A stretch of 64,000 bases of DNA from Serratia sp. AKBS12. Its GTDB lineage: Bacteria > Pseudomonadota > Gammaproteobacteria > Enterobacterales > Enterobacteriaceae. The stretch lies in the NCBI RefSeq assembly GCF_024793895.1, contig NZ_JANUSB010000007.1:1-64000 (forward strand), read 5' to 3'. Under the pieces are notes generated by a model. That model saw nothing but the letters and a program-made list of their open reading frames with translations. It made no database searches and was not told where the DNA came from. The stretch's first letter is position 1. Each line of letters starts with the position of its first letter. The translations under genes and the position numbers were made by a program. Below, in pieces: positions 54,340 through 64,000 of this stretch.

Positions 54340-54600
54340 GCAAGGATCCCCGCGCGATCCTGGCATATAAATGAAAGATCTTCCGTGGATAACCAGGTAT
54401 AACCTGTTGGCGAGGGCGCACCGGTGTGGCAACGCGCGAGATCGCACGGCGATTGCCGCCTGACGGGCGAAAAGATCGCCGTCTGCCGGGGGCTGTGGAT
54501 AAAATGGATCTAATCTGTGATGAAGGGGAGGATCTCTTGCTCCGTTTGCGCTATGATCCGTCATTCCGATCGCGATCTCCTGCCGGGGATCGTGCAGGAC
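54340..54600 (+). promoter_or_regulatory. dnaA regulatory region with DnaA boxes and GATC cluster
   Basis: TGTGGATAA (54494-54502) is a perfect DnaA box on the minus strand, and CGTGGATAA (54384-54392) is one base off. GATC occurs 11 times from 54344 to 54591. Autorepression by DnaA and Dam/SeqA sequestration of the dnaA promoter are known in E. coli. Exact promoter hexamers are not clear to me. Confidence 0.75.
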
Positions 54601-54730
54601 ATAAACCGTGAAAGGCGGTTCGCATGCCCCCAGGCGGTCAGCCGATGCCGGGCGTGTGTCAAAAATCATGAGTTATAAAAAAGTAGCCTGATTCTTTTCT
54701 TTTATTGATCTTGTTCGAGTGGAGTCCGCC

Positions 54731-56122
54731 GTGTCACTTTCGCTTTGGCAGCAGTGTCTTGCCCGATTGCAGGATGAGTTACCTGCCACAGAATTTAGTA
54801 TGTGGATACGCCCATTGCAGGCGGAACTGAGTGACAACACCCTGGCGCTGTATGCGCCCAATCGTTTTGTGCTGGACTGGGTCCGCGATAAATACTTAAA
54901 CAATATCAATGGACTGCTGAATGATTTCTGCGGTACGGACGCCCCGTTGCTGCGTTTTGAAGTGGGCAGCAAACCGATGGTGCAAACCGTCAGCCAGGCG
55001 GTGGCCGAAAACCGCAGCGCACCGGCGGCACCGGTGGCGCGTACTGCTGCACCTTCGCGGCCGAGCTGGGATAATGCGGCACCGCAGCCGGAGCTATCCT
55101 ATCGCTCCAACGTCAATCCCAAGCACACGTTCGACAACTTCGTCGAGGGTAAGTCGAACCAGCTGGCGCGCGCGGCGGCACGCCAGGTGGCGGACAATCC
55201 TGGCGGCGCTTACAACCCGCTGTTCCTGTATGGCGGCACCGGCCTGGGTAAAACCCACCTGTTGCACGCGGTTGGTAACGGCATCATGGCGCGCAAGGCC
55301 AACGCTAAAGTGGTCTATATGCATTCGGAACGCTTTGTACAGGATATGGTCAAAGCCTTGCAGAACAACGCCATCGAAGAATTTAAGCGTTATTACCGTT
55401 CGGTCGACGCGCTGTTAATCGATGACATCCAGTTTTTTGCCAATAAAGAGCGCTCGCAGGAAGAGTTTTTCCATACCTTCAATGCGCTATTGGAAGGCAA
55501 TCAACAGATCATCCTGACTTCGGATCGCTACCCTAAAGAGATCAACGGGGTAGAAGATCGCCTCAAGTCGCGTTTCGGCTGGGGGCTGACGGTGGCCATC
55601 GAGCCGCCGGAACTGGAAACCCGCGTGGCGATCCTGATGAAGAAGGCCGACGAGAACAACATCCGCCTGCCGGGCGAAGTGGCGTTCTTTATTGCCAAGC
55701 GTCTGCGTTCCAACGTGCGTGAGCTGGAAGGGGCGCTGAATCGCGTGATTGCCAACGCAAACTTTACCGGCCGTGCCATTACCATAGATTTCGTGCGCGA
55801 AGCGCTGCGCGATCTGCTGGCATTGCAGGAAAAACTGGTCACCATCGACAATATCCAGAAGACGGTGGCGGAATACTATAAAATCAAAGTCGCGGATCTG
55901 CTGTCCAAGCGGCGTTCGCGCTCCGTAGCCCGCCCGCGCCAAATGGCGATGGCGCTGGCAAAGGAGCTCACCAACCACAGCCTGCCAGAAATCGGCGATG
56001 CGTTTGGTGGCCGCGACCATACCACGGTGTTGCACGCCTGCCGGAAGATTGAGCAGCTGCGTGAGGAAAGTCACGACATCAAAGAAGATTTCTCCAACTT
56101 AATCAGAACATTATCTTCATAG
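54731..56122 (+). CDS. dnaA: chromosomal replication initiator DnaA
   Basis: A 463-residue AAA+ initiator that binds the DnaA boxes of oriC and opens the 13-mers. Domain I begins [21 protein letters not shown]; linker domain II (about 85-130) is variable; domain III has Walker A GGTGLGKT; domain IV ends with the DNA-binding [15 protein letters not shown]. The start is GTG at 54731, as in E. coli, with GGAG six bases upstream; ATG at 54719 would overlap that site and is rejected. Confidence 0.98.
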   Translation: MSLSLWQQCLARLQDELPATEFSMWIRPLQAELSDNTLALYAPNRFVLDWVRDKYLNNINGLLNDFCGTDAPLLRFEVGSKPMVQTVSQAVAENRSAPAAPVARTAAPSRPSWDNAAPQPELSYRSNVNPKHTFDNFVEGKSNQLARAAARQVADNPGGAYNPLFLYGGTGLGKTHLLHAVGNGIMARKANAKVVYMHSERFVQDMVKALQNNAIEEFKRYYRSVDALLIDDIQFFANKERSQEEFFHTFNALLEGNQQIILTSDRYPKEINGVEDRLKSRFGWGLTVAIEPPELETRVAILMKKADENNIRLPGEVAFFIAKRLRSNVRELEGALNRVIANANFTGRAITIDFVREALRDLLALQEKLVTIDNIQKTVAEYYKIKVADLLSKRRSRSVARPRQMAMALAKELTNHSLPEIGDAFGGRDHTTVLHACRKIEQLREESHDIKEDFSNLIRTLSS

Positions 56123-56126
56123 CGCT

Positions 56127-57227
56127 ATGAAATTTATCGTCGAACGTGAGCATCTGCTAAAACCGCTGCAACAGGTGAGCAGCCCGCTGGGCGGCCGCCC
56201 AACGTTGCCGATTCTGGGTAACCTGCTGTTGCAGGTGACGGAAGGCTCCCTGCTGTTGACCGGTACCGATCTGGAGATGGAGATGGTGGCGCGCGTTGCC
56301 CTATCCCAACCCCATGAAGCGGGCGCGACTACCGTCCCCGCGCGTAAATTCTTTGATATCTGCCGTGGCCTGCCGGAAGGGGCCGAAATCACCGTGCAGC
56401 TCGACGGTGAGCGGATGCTGGTGCGCTCCGGCCGCAGCCGTTTCTCGCTGTCCACGTTACCGGCGGCGGATTTCCCCAACCTGGATGACTGGCAGAGCGA
56501 AGTAGAGTTCACCTTGCCACAGGCTACGTTGAAACGACTGATTGAAGCGACCCAGTTTTCGATGGCGCACCAGGACGTTCGTTATTACCTGAACGGCATG
56601 CTGTTCGAAACCGAAGGGGAAGAGCTGCGTACCGTGGCGACCGACGGCCACCGTCTGGCGGTGTGCGCGATGCCGATAGGCCAGCAACTGCCGTCGCATT
56701 CGGTGATCGTGCCGCGCAAGGGTGTCATGGAGCTGGTGCGGCTGCTGGACGGCGGAGACACGCCGCTGCAATTGCAGATCGGCAGCAACAACATTCGCGC
56801 TCACGTTGGCGACTTCATCTTTACCTCGAAGCTGGTTGACGGCCGTTTCCCTGACTATCGTCGCGTATTGCCGAAGAACCCGGACAAAACGCTGGAGGCC
56901 GGTTGCGATCTGCTGAAACAGGCGTTTGCCCGTGCGGCGATTCTGTCAAACGAGAAGTTCCGTGGCGTGCGGTTGTACGTCAGCCATAACCAGCTGAAGA
57001 TTACCGCCAACAACCCGGAACAGGAAGAGGCAGAAGAAATTCTCGACGTGATCTACGAAGGCACCGAAATGGAAATCGGCTTCAACGTCAGCTACGTGCT
57101 CGACGTATTGAACGCGTTGAAGTGCGAAGACGTGCGCTTGCTGTTGACCGACTCGGTGTCCAGCGTGCAAATCGAAGACGGCGCCAGCAAGTCTGCCGCC
57201 TATGTCGTGATGCCAATGCGTCTCTGA
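56127..57227 (+). CDS. dnaN: DNA polymerase III beta sliding clamp DnaN
   Basis: A 366-residue three-domain clamp, same length as E. coli. It begins MKFIVEREHLLKPLQQVSSPLGGRPTLPILGN and ends in the conserved YVVMPMRL, near the hydrophobic pocket that binds polymerase partners. It starts four bases after dnaA, so the two are cotranscribed. An unusual 162-bp spacer separates it from recF. Confidence 0.98.
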   Translation: MKFIVEREHLLKPLQQVSSPLGGRPTLPILGNLLLQVTEGSLLLTGTDLEMEMVARVALSQPHEAGATTVPARKFFDICRGLPEGAEITVQLDGERMLVRSGRSRFSLSTLPAADFPNLDDWQSEVEFTLPQATLKRLIEATQFSMAHQDVRYYLNGMLFETEGEELRTVATDGHRLAVCAMPIGQQLPSHSVIVPRKGVMELVRLLDGGDTPLQLQIGSNNIRAHVGDFIFTSKLVDGRFPDYRRVLPKNPDKTLEAGCDLLKQAFARAAILSNEKFRGVRLYVSHNQLKITANNPEQEEAEEILDVIYEGTEMEIGFNVSYVLDVLNALKCEDVRLLLTDSVSSVQIEDGASKSAAYVVMPMRL

Positions 57228-57237
57228 TCGATACCCG

Positions 57238-57389
57238 GGCTATCCTTGCTTGCCATTTTACGCTTGGGCAGTGCTCGCAATCCTCACGTACTCTGTGTAC
57301 GCTCCGGTTGCTGCGCGCTGTTCGCACGTAAACTGCCAGCGCCGATAACGCCCTCACATAGAGCGTAGTTTCCCGGTGATGGAATTGGC
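57238..57389. repeat. palindromic intergenic repeat between dnaN and recF
   Basis: Imperfect inverted repeat: CGCTTGGGCAGT (57261-57272) against ACTGCCAGCG (57332-57341), and an inner part around GTACTCTGTGTAC (57288-57300) flanked by CC/GG and GCAA/TTGC. I recall similar TGTGTACGCTCCGGTTGCTG sequences as dispersed repeats in enteric genomes. It carries no gene and splits genes that abut in E. coli. Confidence 0.55.
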
Positions 57390-58478
57390 ATGGCATTAAC
57401 GCGTTTACTGATTAAAGACTTCCGCAATATCGAATCGGCGGATTTGGCACCGGCGCCGGGGTTTAACTTCCTGGTGGGCGCCAACGGCAGCGGCAAGACC
57501 AGCGTGCTTGAAGCGGTTTATACCCTCGGACACGGCCGCGCCTTTCGCAGCTTGCAGGCTGGGCGGGTAATTCGCCATGACCAGTCGGAATACGTGCTGC
57601 ATGGCCGGGTAGACAGCGGCAGCGAACGCGAACTGTCGGTCGGTTTGAGCAAAAGCCGCCAGGGTGACAGCAAGGTACGCATTGATGGCAGCGACGGCCA
57701 CAAAGTAGCGGAGCTCGCTCAGCTATTGCCGATGCAGCTGATTACCCCCGAAGGTTTTACCCTGCTAAACGGCGGGCCGAAGTTTCGGCGCGCGTTTCTG
57801 GACTGGGGGTGTTTTCACAACGAACCCGGTTTTTTCACCGCCTGGAGCAACCTGAAACGGTTACTGAAGCAGCGCAATGCCGCGCTGCGCCAGGTGAGCC
57901 GCTATGCGCAGCTTCGTGCCTGGGATCAGGAGCTGATCCCGTTGGCCGAGCGTATCAGCGACTGGCGGGCAGCCTACAGCGACGCAATCGCCGCGGATAT
58001 CACCGCGACCTGCTCGCAGTTTCTGCCCGAATTTGCCCTGAGCTTCTCCTTCCAGCGCGGCTGGGATAAGGAAAGCGACTATGGCGAGCTGTTGGAGCGC
58101 CAGTTTGAACGCGACAGGGCACTGACCTATACCGCGGTAGGGCCGCATAAGGCGGATTTCCGCATTCGTGCCGACGGCACGCCGGTAGAGGATTTATTGT
58201 CGCGCGGTCAGCTCAAGCTGCTGATGTGCGCGTTGCGCTTGGCGCAGGGTGAGTTTCTCACCCGGCAGAGCGGGCGGCGTTGCCTGTATCTGATTGATGA
58301 TTTTGCCTCCGAGCTGGACACCGGCCGACGCCGGTTGTTGGCCGATCGCCTGAAAGCCACCCAGGCTCAGGTCTTTGTCAGCGCAGTCAGCGCTGAACAG
58401 GTGACTGACATGGTGGGTGAAAAGGGCAAGATGTTCCGCGTGGAACAGGGTAAAATAGAGGTTCAACCACAGGACTAA
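57390..58478 (+). CDS. recF: DNA replication and repair protein RecF
   Basis: A 362-residue SMC-like ATPase that with RecO and RecR loads RecA on gapped DNA. Walker A is GANGSGKT (residues about 30-37), the signature is LSRGQLKLL and Walker B is [13 protein letters not shown]. coli RecF is 357 residues. The ATG has only a weak GGAA upstream, which suggests low translation and fits the known low level of RecF. Confidence 0.97.
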   Translation: MALTRLLIKDFRNIESADLAPAPGFNFLVGANGSGKTSVLEAVYTLGHGRAFRSLQAGRVIRHDQSEYVLHGRVDSGSERELSVGLSKSRQGDSKVRIDGSDGHKVAELAQLLPMQLITPEGFTLLNGGPKFRRAFLDWGCFHNEPGFFTAWSNLKRLLKQRNAALRQVSRYAQLRAWDQELIPLAERISDWRAAYSDAIAADITATCSQFLPEFALSFSFQRGWDKESDYGELLERQFERDRALTYTAVGPHKADFRIRADGTPVEDLLSRGQLKLLMCALRLAQGEFLTRQSGRRCLYLIDDFASELDTGRRRLLADRLKATQAQVFVSAVSAEQVTDMVGEKGKMFRVEQGKIEVQPQD

Positions 58479-60911
<2,433 letters not shown>

Positions 60912-60930
60912 GCGGCTGTCAGTCGCTGTA

Positions 60931-60967
60931 AAAATCCGCGCCGGGCAACCCGCGCGGATTTTTTTTA
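60931..60967 (+). terminator. rho-independent terminator of gyrB
   Basis: AAAATCCGCGC (60931-60941) pairs with GCGCGGATTTT (60952-60962) across a GC-rich loop, then more T to 60966. Confidence 0.93.
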
Positions 60968-61044
60968 TGCTTTTTTAGCCGCTGACACCGTAGGCTGAAA
61001 CGCGTTAGCATGGGCAGATACTGGATCAATTCGGAGAAGTACGC

Positions 61045-61860
61045 ATGGCGATTGAACTGATTGCAATAGATATGGACGGCACGCTGCTCAACCCGCAGCA
61101 TCAGATTACCCCGGCAGTGAAGCAGGCCATTACCGAAGCGCGTCGCAAAGGGGTGCATGTGGTGCTGGCGACAGGGCGACCTTACGTTGGCGTGCAGGAC
61201 TACTTGCGTCAGTTGGATATCCAGGGCGGCAACGACTACTGCATTACCTATAATGGCGCATTGGTGCTGCAAGCGGTGGACGGCGCCTGTATTTTGCAGG
61301 AAACATTGGGCTTCGACGACTACCTGCATTTCGAACAACTGGCACGCCAGCTGGGGGTTCACTTCCAGGCGTTTGATTTTGATACCCTTTACACGCCAAA
61401 CAAAGACATCGGCAAATACACCGTACACGAAGCGGAAATGACCGGCATCCCGTTGAAATATCGCAGCGTGGACGAAATGGATCGCAACATGCGCTTCCCA
61501 AAAGTGATGATGATCGACGAACCGGCGCTACTCGACAGCGCCATTGCACGCATTCCGCCCGAAACGCTGGCGCAATATACCCTACTGAAAAGTGCACCTT
61601 ACTACCTGGAAATTCTGCATAAAAAGGTCGACAAGGGCGCTGGCGTGAAAATGCTGGCCGATCATCTGGGTATCGCTCAGCAAAACGTTATGGCATTAGG
61701 CGATCAGGCCAATGATACCGCGATGATTGAATTTGCCGGCGTCGGCGTGGCGATGGGCAATGCGATCCCGGCGTTGAAACAGGTGGCGCAGTTCGTTACC
61801 AGCAGCAACACCGAAGACGGCGTGGCGCGCGCCATCGAAAAGTTTGTGCTCAACGCCTGA
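61045..61860 (+). CDS. yidA: HAD (Cof-type) sugar phosphatase YidA
   Basis: A 271-residue HAD phosphatase matching E. coli YidA (270). The nucleophile motif is DMDGTLLNP (residues 9-17). The cap domain follows, and the C-terminal GDQANDTAMIEFAGVGVAMGNA is motif IV. It acts on sugar phosphates such as erythrose 4-phosphate in vitro in E. coli. It starts 134 bases after gyrB with its own GGAGAA. Confidence 0.96.
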   Translation: MAIELIAIDMDGTLLNPQHQITPAVKQAITEARRKGVHVVLATGRPYVGVQDYLRQLDIQGGNDYCITYNGALVLQAVDGACILQETLGFDDYLHFEQLARQLGVHFQAFDFDTLYTPNKDIGKYTVHEAEMTGIPLKYRSVDEMDRNMRFPKVMMIDEPALLDSAIARIPPETLAQYTLLKSAPYYLEILHKKVDKGAGVKMLADHLGIAQQNVMALGDQANDTAMIEFAGVGVAMGNAIPALKQVAQFVTSSNTEDGVARAIEKFVLNA

Positions 61861-61864
61861 CGAT

Positions 61865-61886
61865 AAGGGGCGCTATGGCGCCCCTT
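61865..61886 (+). terminator. hairpin after yidA, weak terminator
   Basis: AAGGGGCGC (61865-61873) pairs with GCGCCCCTT (61878-61886) around TATG. The U-run is only two bases long. Confidence 0.6.
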
Positions 61887-61939
61887 CAGACTGATGACAA
61901 ACCTCATTCCTGCACAGAACGAGTAGAAGACAATAGATA

Positions 61940-61970
61940 AAAAATCAGGAAAATCAATTTATTGATTTTC
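61940..61970 (-). terminator. minus-strand terminator after the dehydratase locus
   Basis: On the minus strand GAAAATCAA (61970-61962) pairs with TTGATTTTC (61957-61949), followed after four bases by a T6 run. It would end transcripts from the dehydratase. Confidence 0.6.
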
Positions 61971-62005
61971 GGCTGCCGTCCAGCGTAACGCCTGCGGTTC
62001 GCCGG

Positions 62006-62128
62006 TCAGCCGCAAAACGCCATCATCACCCCCTGGTTACCGGCCAGGCCGTACCCGGCGTTGCGATAGGCAATAACGCCTGGCTTCAGCAGCGTTGTGA
62101 CGGTATCTGCATCGAATGCGGCCAGCAT
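62006..62128 (-). pseudogene. 40-codon in-frame remnant after the dehydratase
   Basis: An ATG at 62128, in the same frame as the dehydratase and 12 bases past its stop codon, opens 40 codons (MLAAFDADTVTTLLKPGVIA...) ending at TGA 62008-62006. No ribosome-binding site is visible. The start slightly resembles N-termini of ornithine cyclodeaminase-family proteins, often encoded next to such dehydratases, so it may be the stump of a deleted gene. Chance is also possible. Confidence 0.3.
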
Positions 62129-62137
62129 TTGTTGCGG

Positions 62138-63106
62138 TCAAGGATGCGCATCGTCGATGGCCGTCAGGTATTTTTCCAATACGATGTTTTTACCACACAG
62201 CACCACGGCGACCTTTTTGCCCTGAAACTCTGGTGCCAGCTTGATGGCGGCGGCCAATGCGACGCCGGCGGCTCCTTCAATAATCCAGCGGTCGCTGGCC
62301 GCGATGGCGCGCATGGCCTGCCTGATTTCCGCTTCGCTGACCAGCACCTGGCGATCGATCAGCTGCTGACACAGCGGGAAGGTGACGGCCTGAGGATCGA
62401 CACCGCCGGCGGTGCCGTCGGACAGCGTTTCCTGCTCATCGACCGGGTGAATGTGGCCGGCTTGCAGGGCGCTGTACATGGCGGTGGAATTTTCCGGCCA
62501 GCAGGCTATCAGCCGTGTTTTCGGCGACAAACGCTGCAATACGCTGCCAATTCCTGAAATATAGCCGCCACCACCGACCGCCACTACCACCGCGTCAAGA
62601 TCCGGCTGCTGTTCCACCAGTTCCATGCCGCAGGTGCCTTGGCCGGCGACCACCTGTAAATCGTTATAGGGCGAGATATACACCTTGTTCTGCCGTTTAG
62701 CCGCCTGTTCGCCGGCCATTTCGGCATTTAGCGCATCACCGGGCACCAGCGTCACCTCGGCGCCCAGCGCGCGTATGGCGTCAACTTTCACCGAAGCGGC
62801 GTTTTCCGGTACGTAAACCGTCACGCCGATGTCCATCAGCTTACCGGCTTGCGCTACCGCCAGGCCATGATTGCCACTGGAAGAGGCGATCACCCCATCG
62901 TGCCGCTGTTGCGGGGTCAGCAACCGCAACTTGTTGCTGGCCCCGCGAAACTTGAATGAACCGGTGTGCTGCAAATGGTCGCATTTCAGCCACAGTTCAC
63001 AACCCAACTGCTGCGAAAGCAGGATGCTGCGCTCCAGCGGCGTCACGCGGACCTGCGGACGCAACTGCTGGTGTGCGGCGACAATCTGGTCAAATAACTG
63101 GCTCAT
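62138..63106 (-). CDS. PLP-dependent threonine/serine dehydratase-family protein
   Basis: A 322-residue fold-type II PLP enzyme. The Schiff-base Lys is in HTGSFKFRGA (Lys52), the substrate loop is SSSGNHGLA (about 74-82) and the PLP phosphate loop is GGGGYISG. It would deaminate Ser, Thr or a hydroxylated amino acid to a 2-oxo acid and ammonia. It has no regulatory ACT domain, so it is a catabolic-type enzyme. Its ATG overlaps the stop of the upstream regulator (ATGA at 63106-63103), showing tight coupling. Exact substrate unknown. Confidence 0.85.
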   Translation of the reverse strand: MSQLFDQIVAAHQQLRPQVRVTPLERSILLSQQLGCELWLKCDHLQHTGSFKFRGASNKLRLLTPQQRHDGVIASSSGNHGLAVAQAGKLMDIGVTVYVPENAASVKVDAIRALGAEVTLVPGDALNAEMAGEQAAKRQNKVYISPYNDLQVVAGQGTCGMELVEQQPDLDAVVVAVGGGGYISGIGSVLQRLSPKTRLIACWPENSTAMYSALQAGHIHPVDEQETLSDGTAGGVDPQAVTFPLCQQLIDRQVLVSEAEIRQAMRAIAASDRWIIEGAAGVALAAAIKLAPEFQGKKVAVVLCGKNIVLEKYLTAIDDAHP

Positions 63107-63708
63107 AATAATCCTTTTATATTTTTCAGATAGTTGTAGACAGTAGCGCGGCCAATACCAAGAATTCTGGCCACGTAGCCAGCGGCGTTTTTACCTTTGA
63201 AGGCCCCCTCGTGATACAGCGCCTCTACCAACGCGCGTCGGCCGGCGCCGTTCAGCGCAGCCAGCGTTTGCTGCCGTTGTTGCAGCCAGTTATGCACAAA
63301 GGTGTTGATGCGCTCTTGCCAGTCATCCTGAAACAGCATCTCTGGCTGCGGCTGCAAGGCGTTACCAGCAAGGAAGGATTCCAGCGCGGCTTTGGCACCT
63401 TCTAACACGCTGATATCAAGATTGATGCACAGCAGGCCAATGGGTTGGTTACGATCGTCGCGCAATACCGCGCTGATAGAGCGCAGCTGTCGGCCGTCCC
63501 AATTGCGTTTCAGATAGGGGCCCAGTATCTGCAACTGGCGATCTTGCTGTAACTCGCTCATGTTGGAGGCTTCGCCGATTTCACGCTGTGAGCGGTTATT
63601 GGCGATGTAGACCAGCGTCTGGCTGGCCAGATCGTGGATCGCCACTTCGGCGTAAGGAGCAAACAGCAGGGCGATAGCATCGGCGATGGCGTGATAACGG
63701 CTCAGCAT
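63103..63708 (-). CDS. YheO/DauR-like PAS and helix-turn-helix regulator
   Basis: A 201-residue regulator with an N-terminal YheO-like PAS domain (residues about 1-115, including LLCINLDISVLEGAK) and a C-terminal helix-turn-helix ending in GYVARILGIGRATVYNYLKNIKG. DauR-type members control D-amino-acid catabolism. I start at ATG 63708; a TTG at 63714 also fits. It overlaps the dehydratase by four bases and probably controls it together with the divergent gene starting at 63983. Confidence 0.85.
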   Translation of the reverse strand: MLSRYHAIADAIALLFAPYAEVAIHDLASQTLVYIANNRSQREIGEASNMSELQQDRQLQILGPYLKRNWDGRQLRSISAVLRDDRNQPIGLLCINLDISVLEGAKAALESFLAGNALQPQPEMLFQDDWQERINTFVHNWLQQRQQTLAALNGAGRRALVEALYHEGAFKGKNAAGYVARILGIGRATVYNYLKNIKGLL

Positions 63709-63714
63709 GACCAA

Positions 63715-63982
63715 TATCCATTAGACTTAAAAATCTAATTTAGAATTTATTTTCTAGTTTGTAAATCATGATAACTGTTGATGTGGTGTTTTTTTTGTGA
63801 TCAATCTTGTGTTACAAGATGGGTTTTCATGCCTACAATAGGTAGCGTTGTATCAAGTAACCAATCGATTTTTAATTGTCAGTAACGCGTTTTTCCGGCC
63901 GTGTAAATAAAAAACCACTGGATGCGTAATTTGTCGTCAACAGATTATGCAGCAATTAATATATTAATCAGGGGCATGAGCT
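63715..63982. promoter_or_regulatory. AT-rich divergent regulatory region
   Basis: 268 bases between the PAS regulator and a rightward start. Many A/T runs; no reading frame. No clear operator was picked out, but its position makes it the control region for both directions. Confidence 0.5.
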
Positions 63983-64000
63983 ATGGAAGATAATACTTAT
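63983..64000 (+). CDS. start of a gene cut by the window edge
   Basis: ATG at 63983 opens MEDNTY and runs off the end, with GGGG at 63971-63974 upstream. Six codons do not allow a product call. Its position opposite a PAS/HTH regulator would suit a transporter or an enzyme of the same pathway. Confidence 0.4.

Noticed and set aside
54199-54669. 156-codon minus-strand frame in the dnaA upstream region
   Set aside because: No recognisable protein character and it covers the DnaA boxes and GATC cluster, which explain this sequence better.

Overview
The window is the replication-origin region of an enteric gammaproteobacterium. Gene order and protein sequences follow the Escherichia coli oriC neighbourhood almost gene for gene (yieP-hsrA-rbs-kup-ravA-viaA-asnA-asnC-mioC-oriC-mnmG-rsmG-atp-glmUS-pst-phoU ... 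mnmE-yidC-yidD-rnpA-rpmH-dnaA-dnaN-recF-gyrB-yidA). The extra genes and the dispersed intergenic repeats suggest Yersiniaceae, most likely Serratia. The genus is an inference from remembered sequence style; no search was run.

Layout. 1-10.2 kb: an rRNA P1 promoter firing out of the left edge, then yieP and hsrA, the complete ribose operon rbsDACBKR on the minus strand with two RbsR-type operators, and the potassium transporter kup. 10.5-15.6 kb: ravA-viaA, asnA/asnC and mioC. 15.6-16.0 kb: oriC, with three AT-rich 13-mers, DnaA boxes and 13 GATC sites. 16-26.3 kb: mnmG, rsmG and the nine-gene ATP synthase operon atpIBEFHAGDC. 26.5-30.1 kb: glmU and glmS, separated by a dispersed repeat and a 19-bp perfect hairpin, with the predicted attTn7 site after glmS. 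30.1-32.8 kb: a small accessory redox module (TetR regulator, SDR, MDR oxidoreductase). 33.1-37.8 kb: pstSCAB-phoU behind two PHO boxes.

37.9-50.1 kb is the most variable part. It holds an amino-acid-type ABC importer without an ATPase gene, yieH, adeP, a secreted alpha/beta-hydrolase-fold protein that lacks the nucleophile serine, chrR, a degenerate phosphopantetheinyl-transferase-like protein, and a four-gene set: LacI-type regulator, inositol-monophosphatase-family enzyme, organophosphate:phosphate antiporter-like MFS protein and secreted histidine acid phosphatase. I read this set as a candidate inositol-phosphate or sugar-phosphate scavenging locus; it is the best candidate here for an undescribed system.

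50.1-61.9 kb returns to the conserved core (mnmE, yidC, yidD, rnpA, rpmH, dnaA, dnaN, recF, gyrB, yidA). The dnaA upstream region is as rich in GATC as oriC, and a palindromic repeat separates dnaN from recF. 61.9-64 kb holds a DauR/YheO-like regulator overlapping a PLP-dependent serine/threonine dehydratase, a short in-frame remnant after it, and the first codons of a divergent gene cut by the window edge. I saw no rRNA or tRNA genes, complete insertion sequences, prophage genes or CRISPR arrays.
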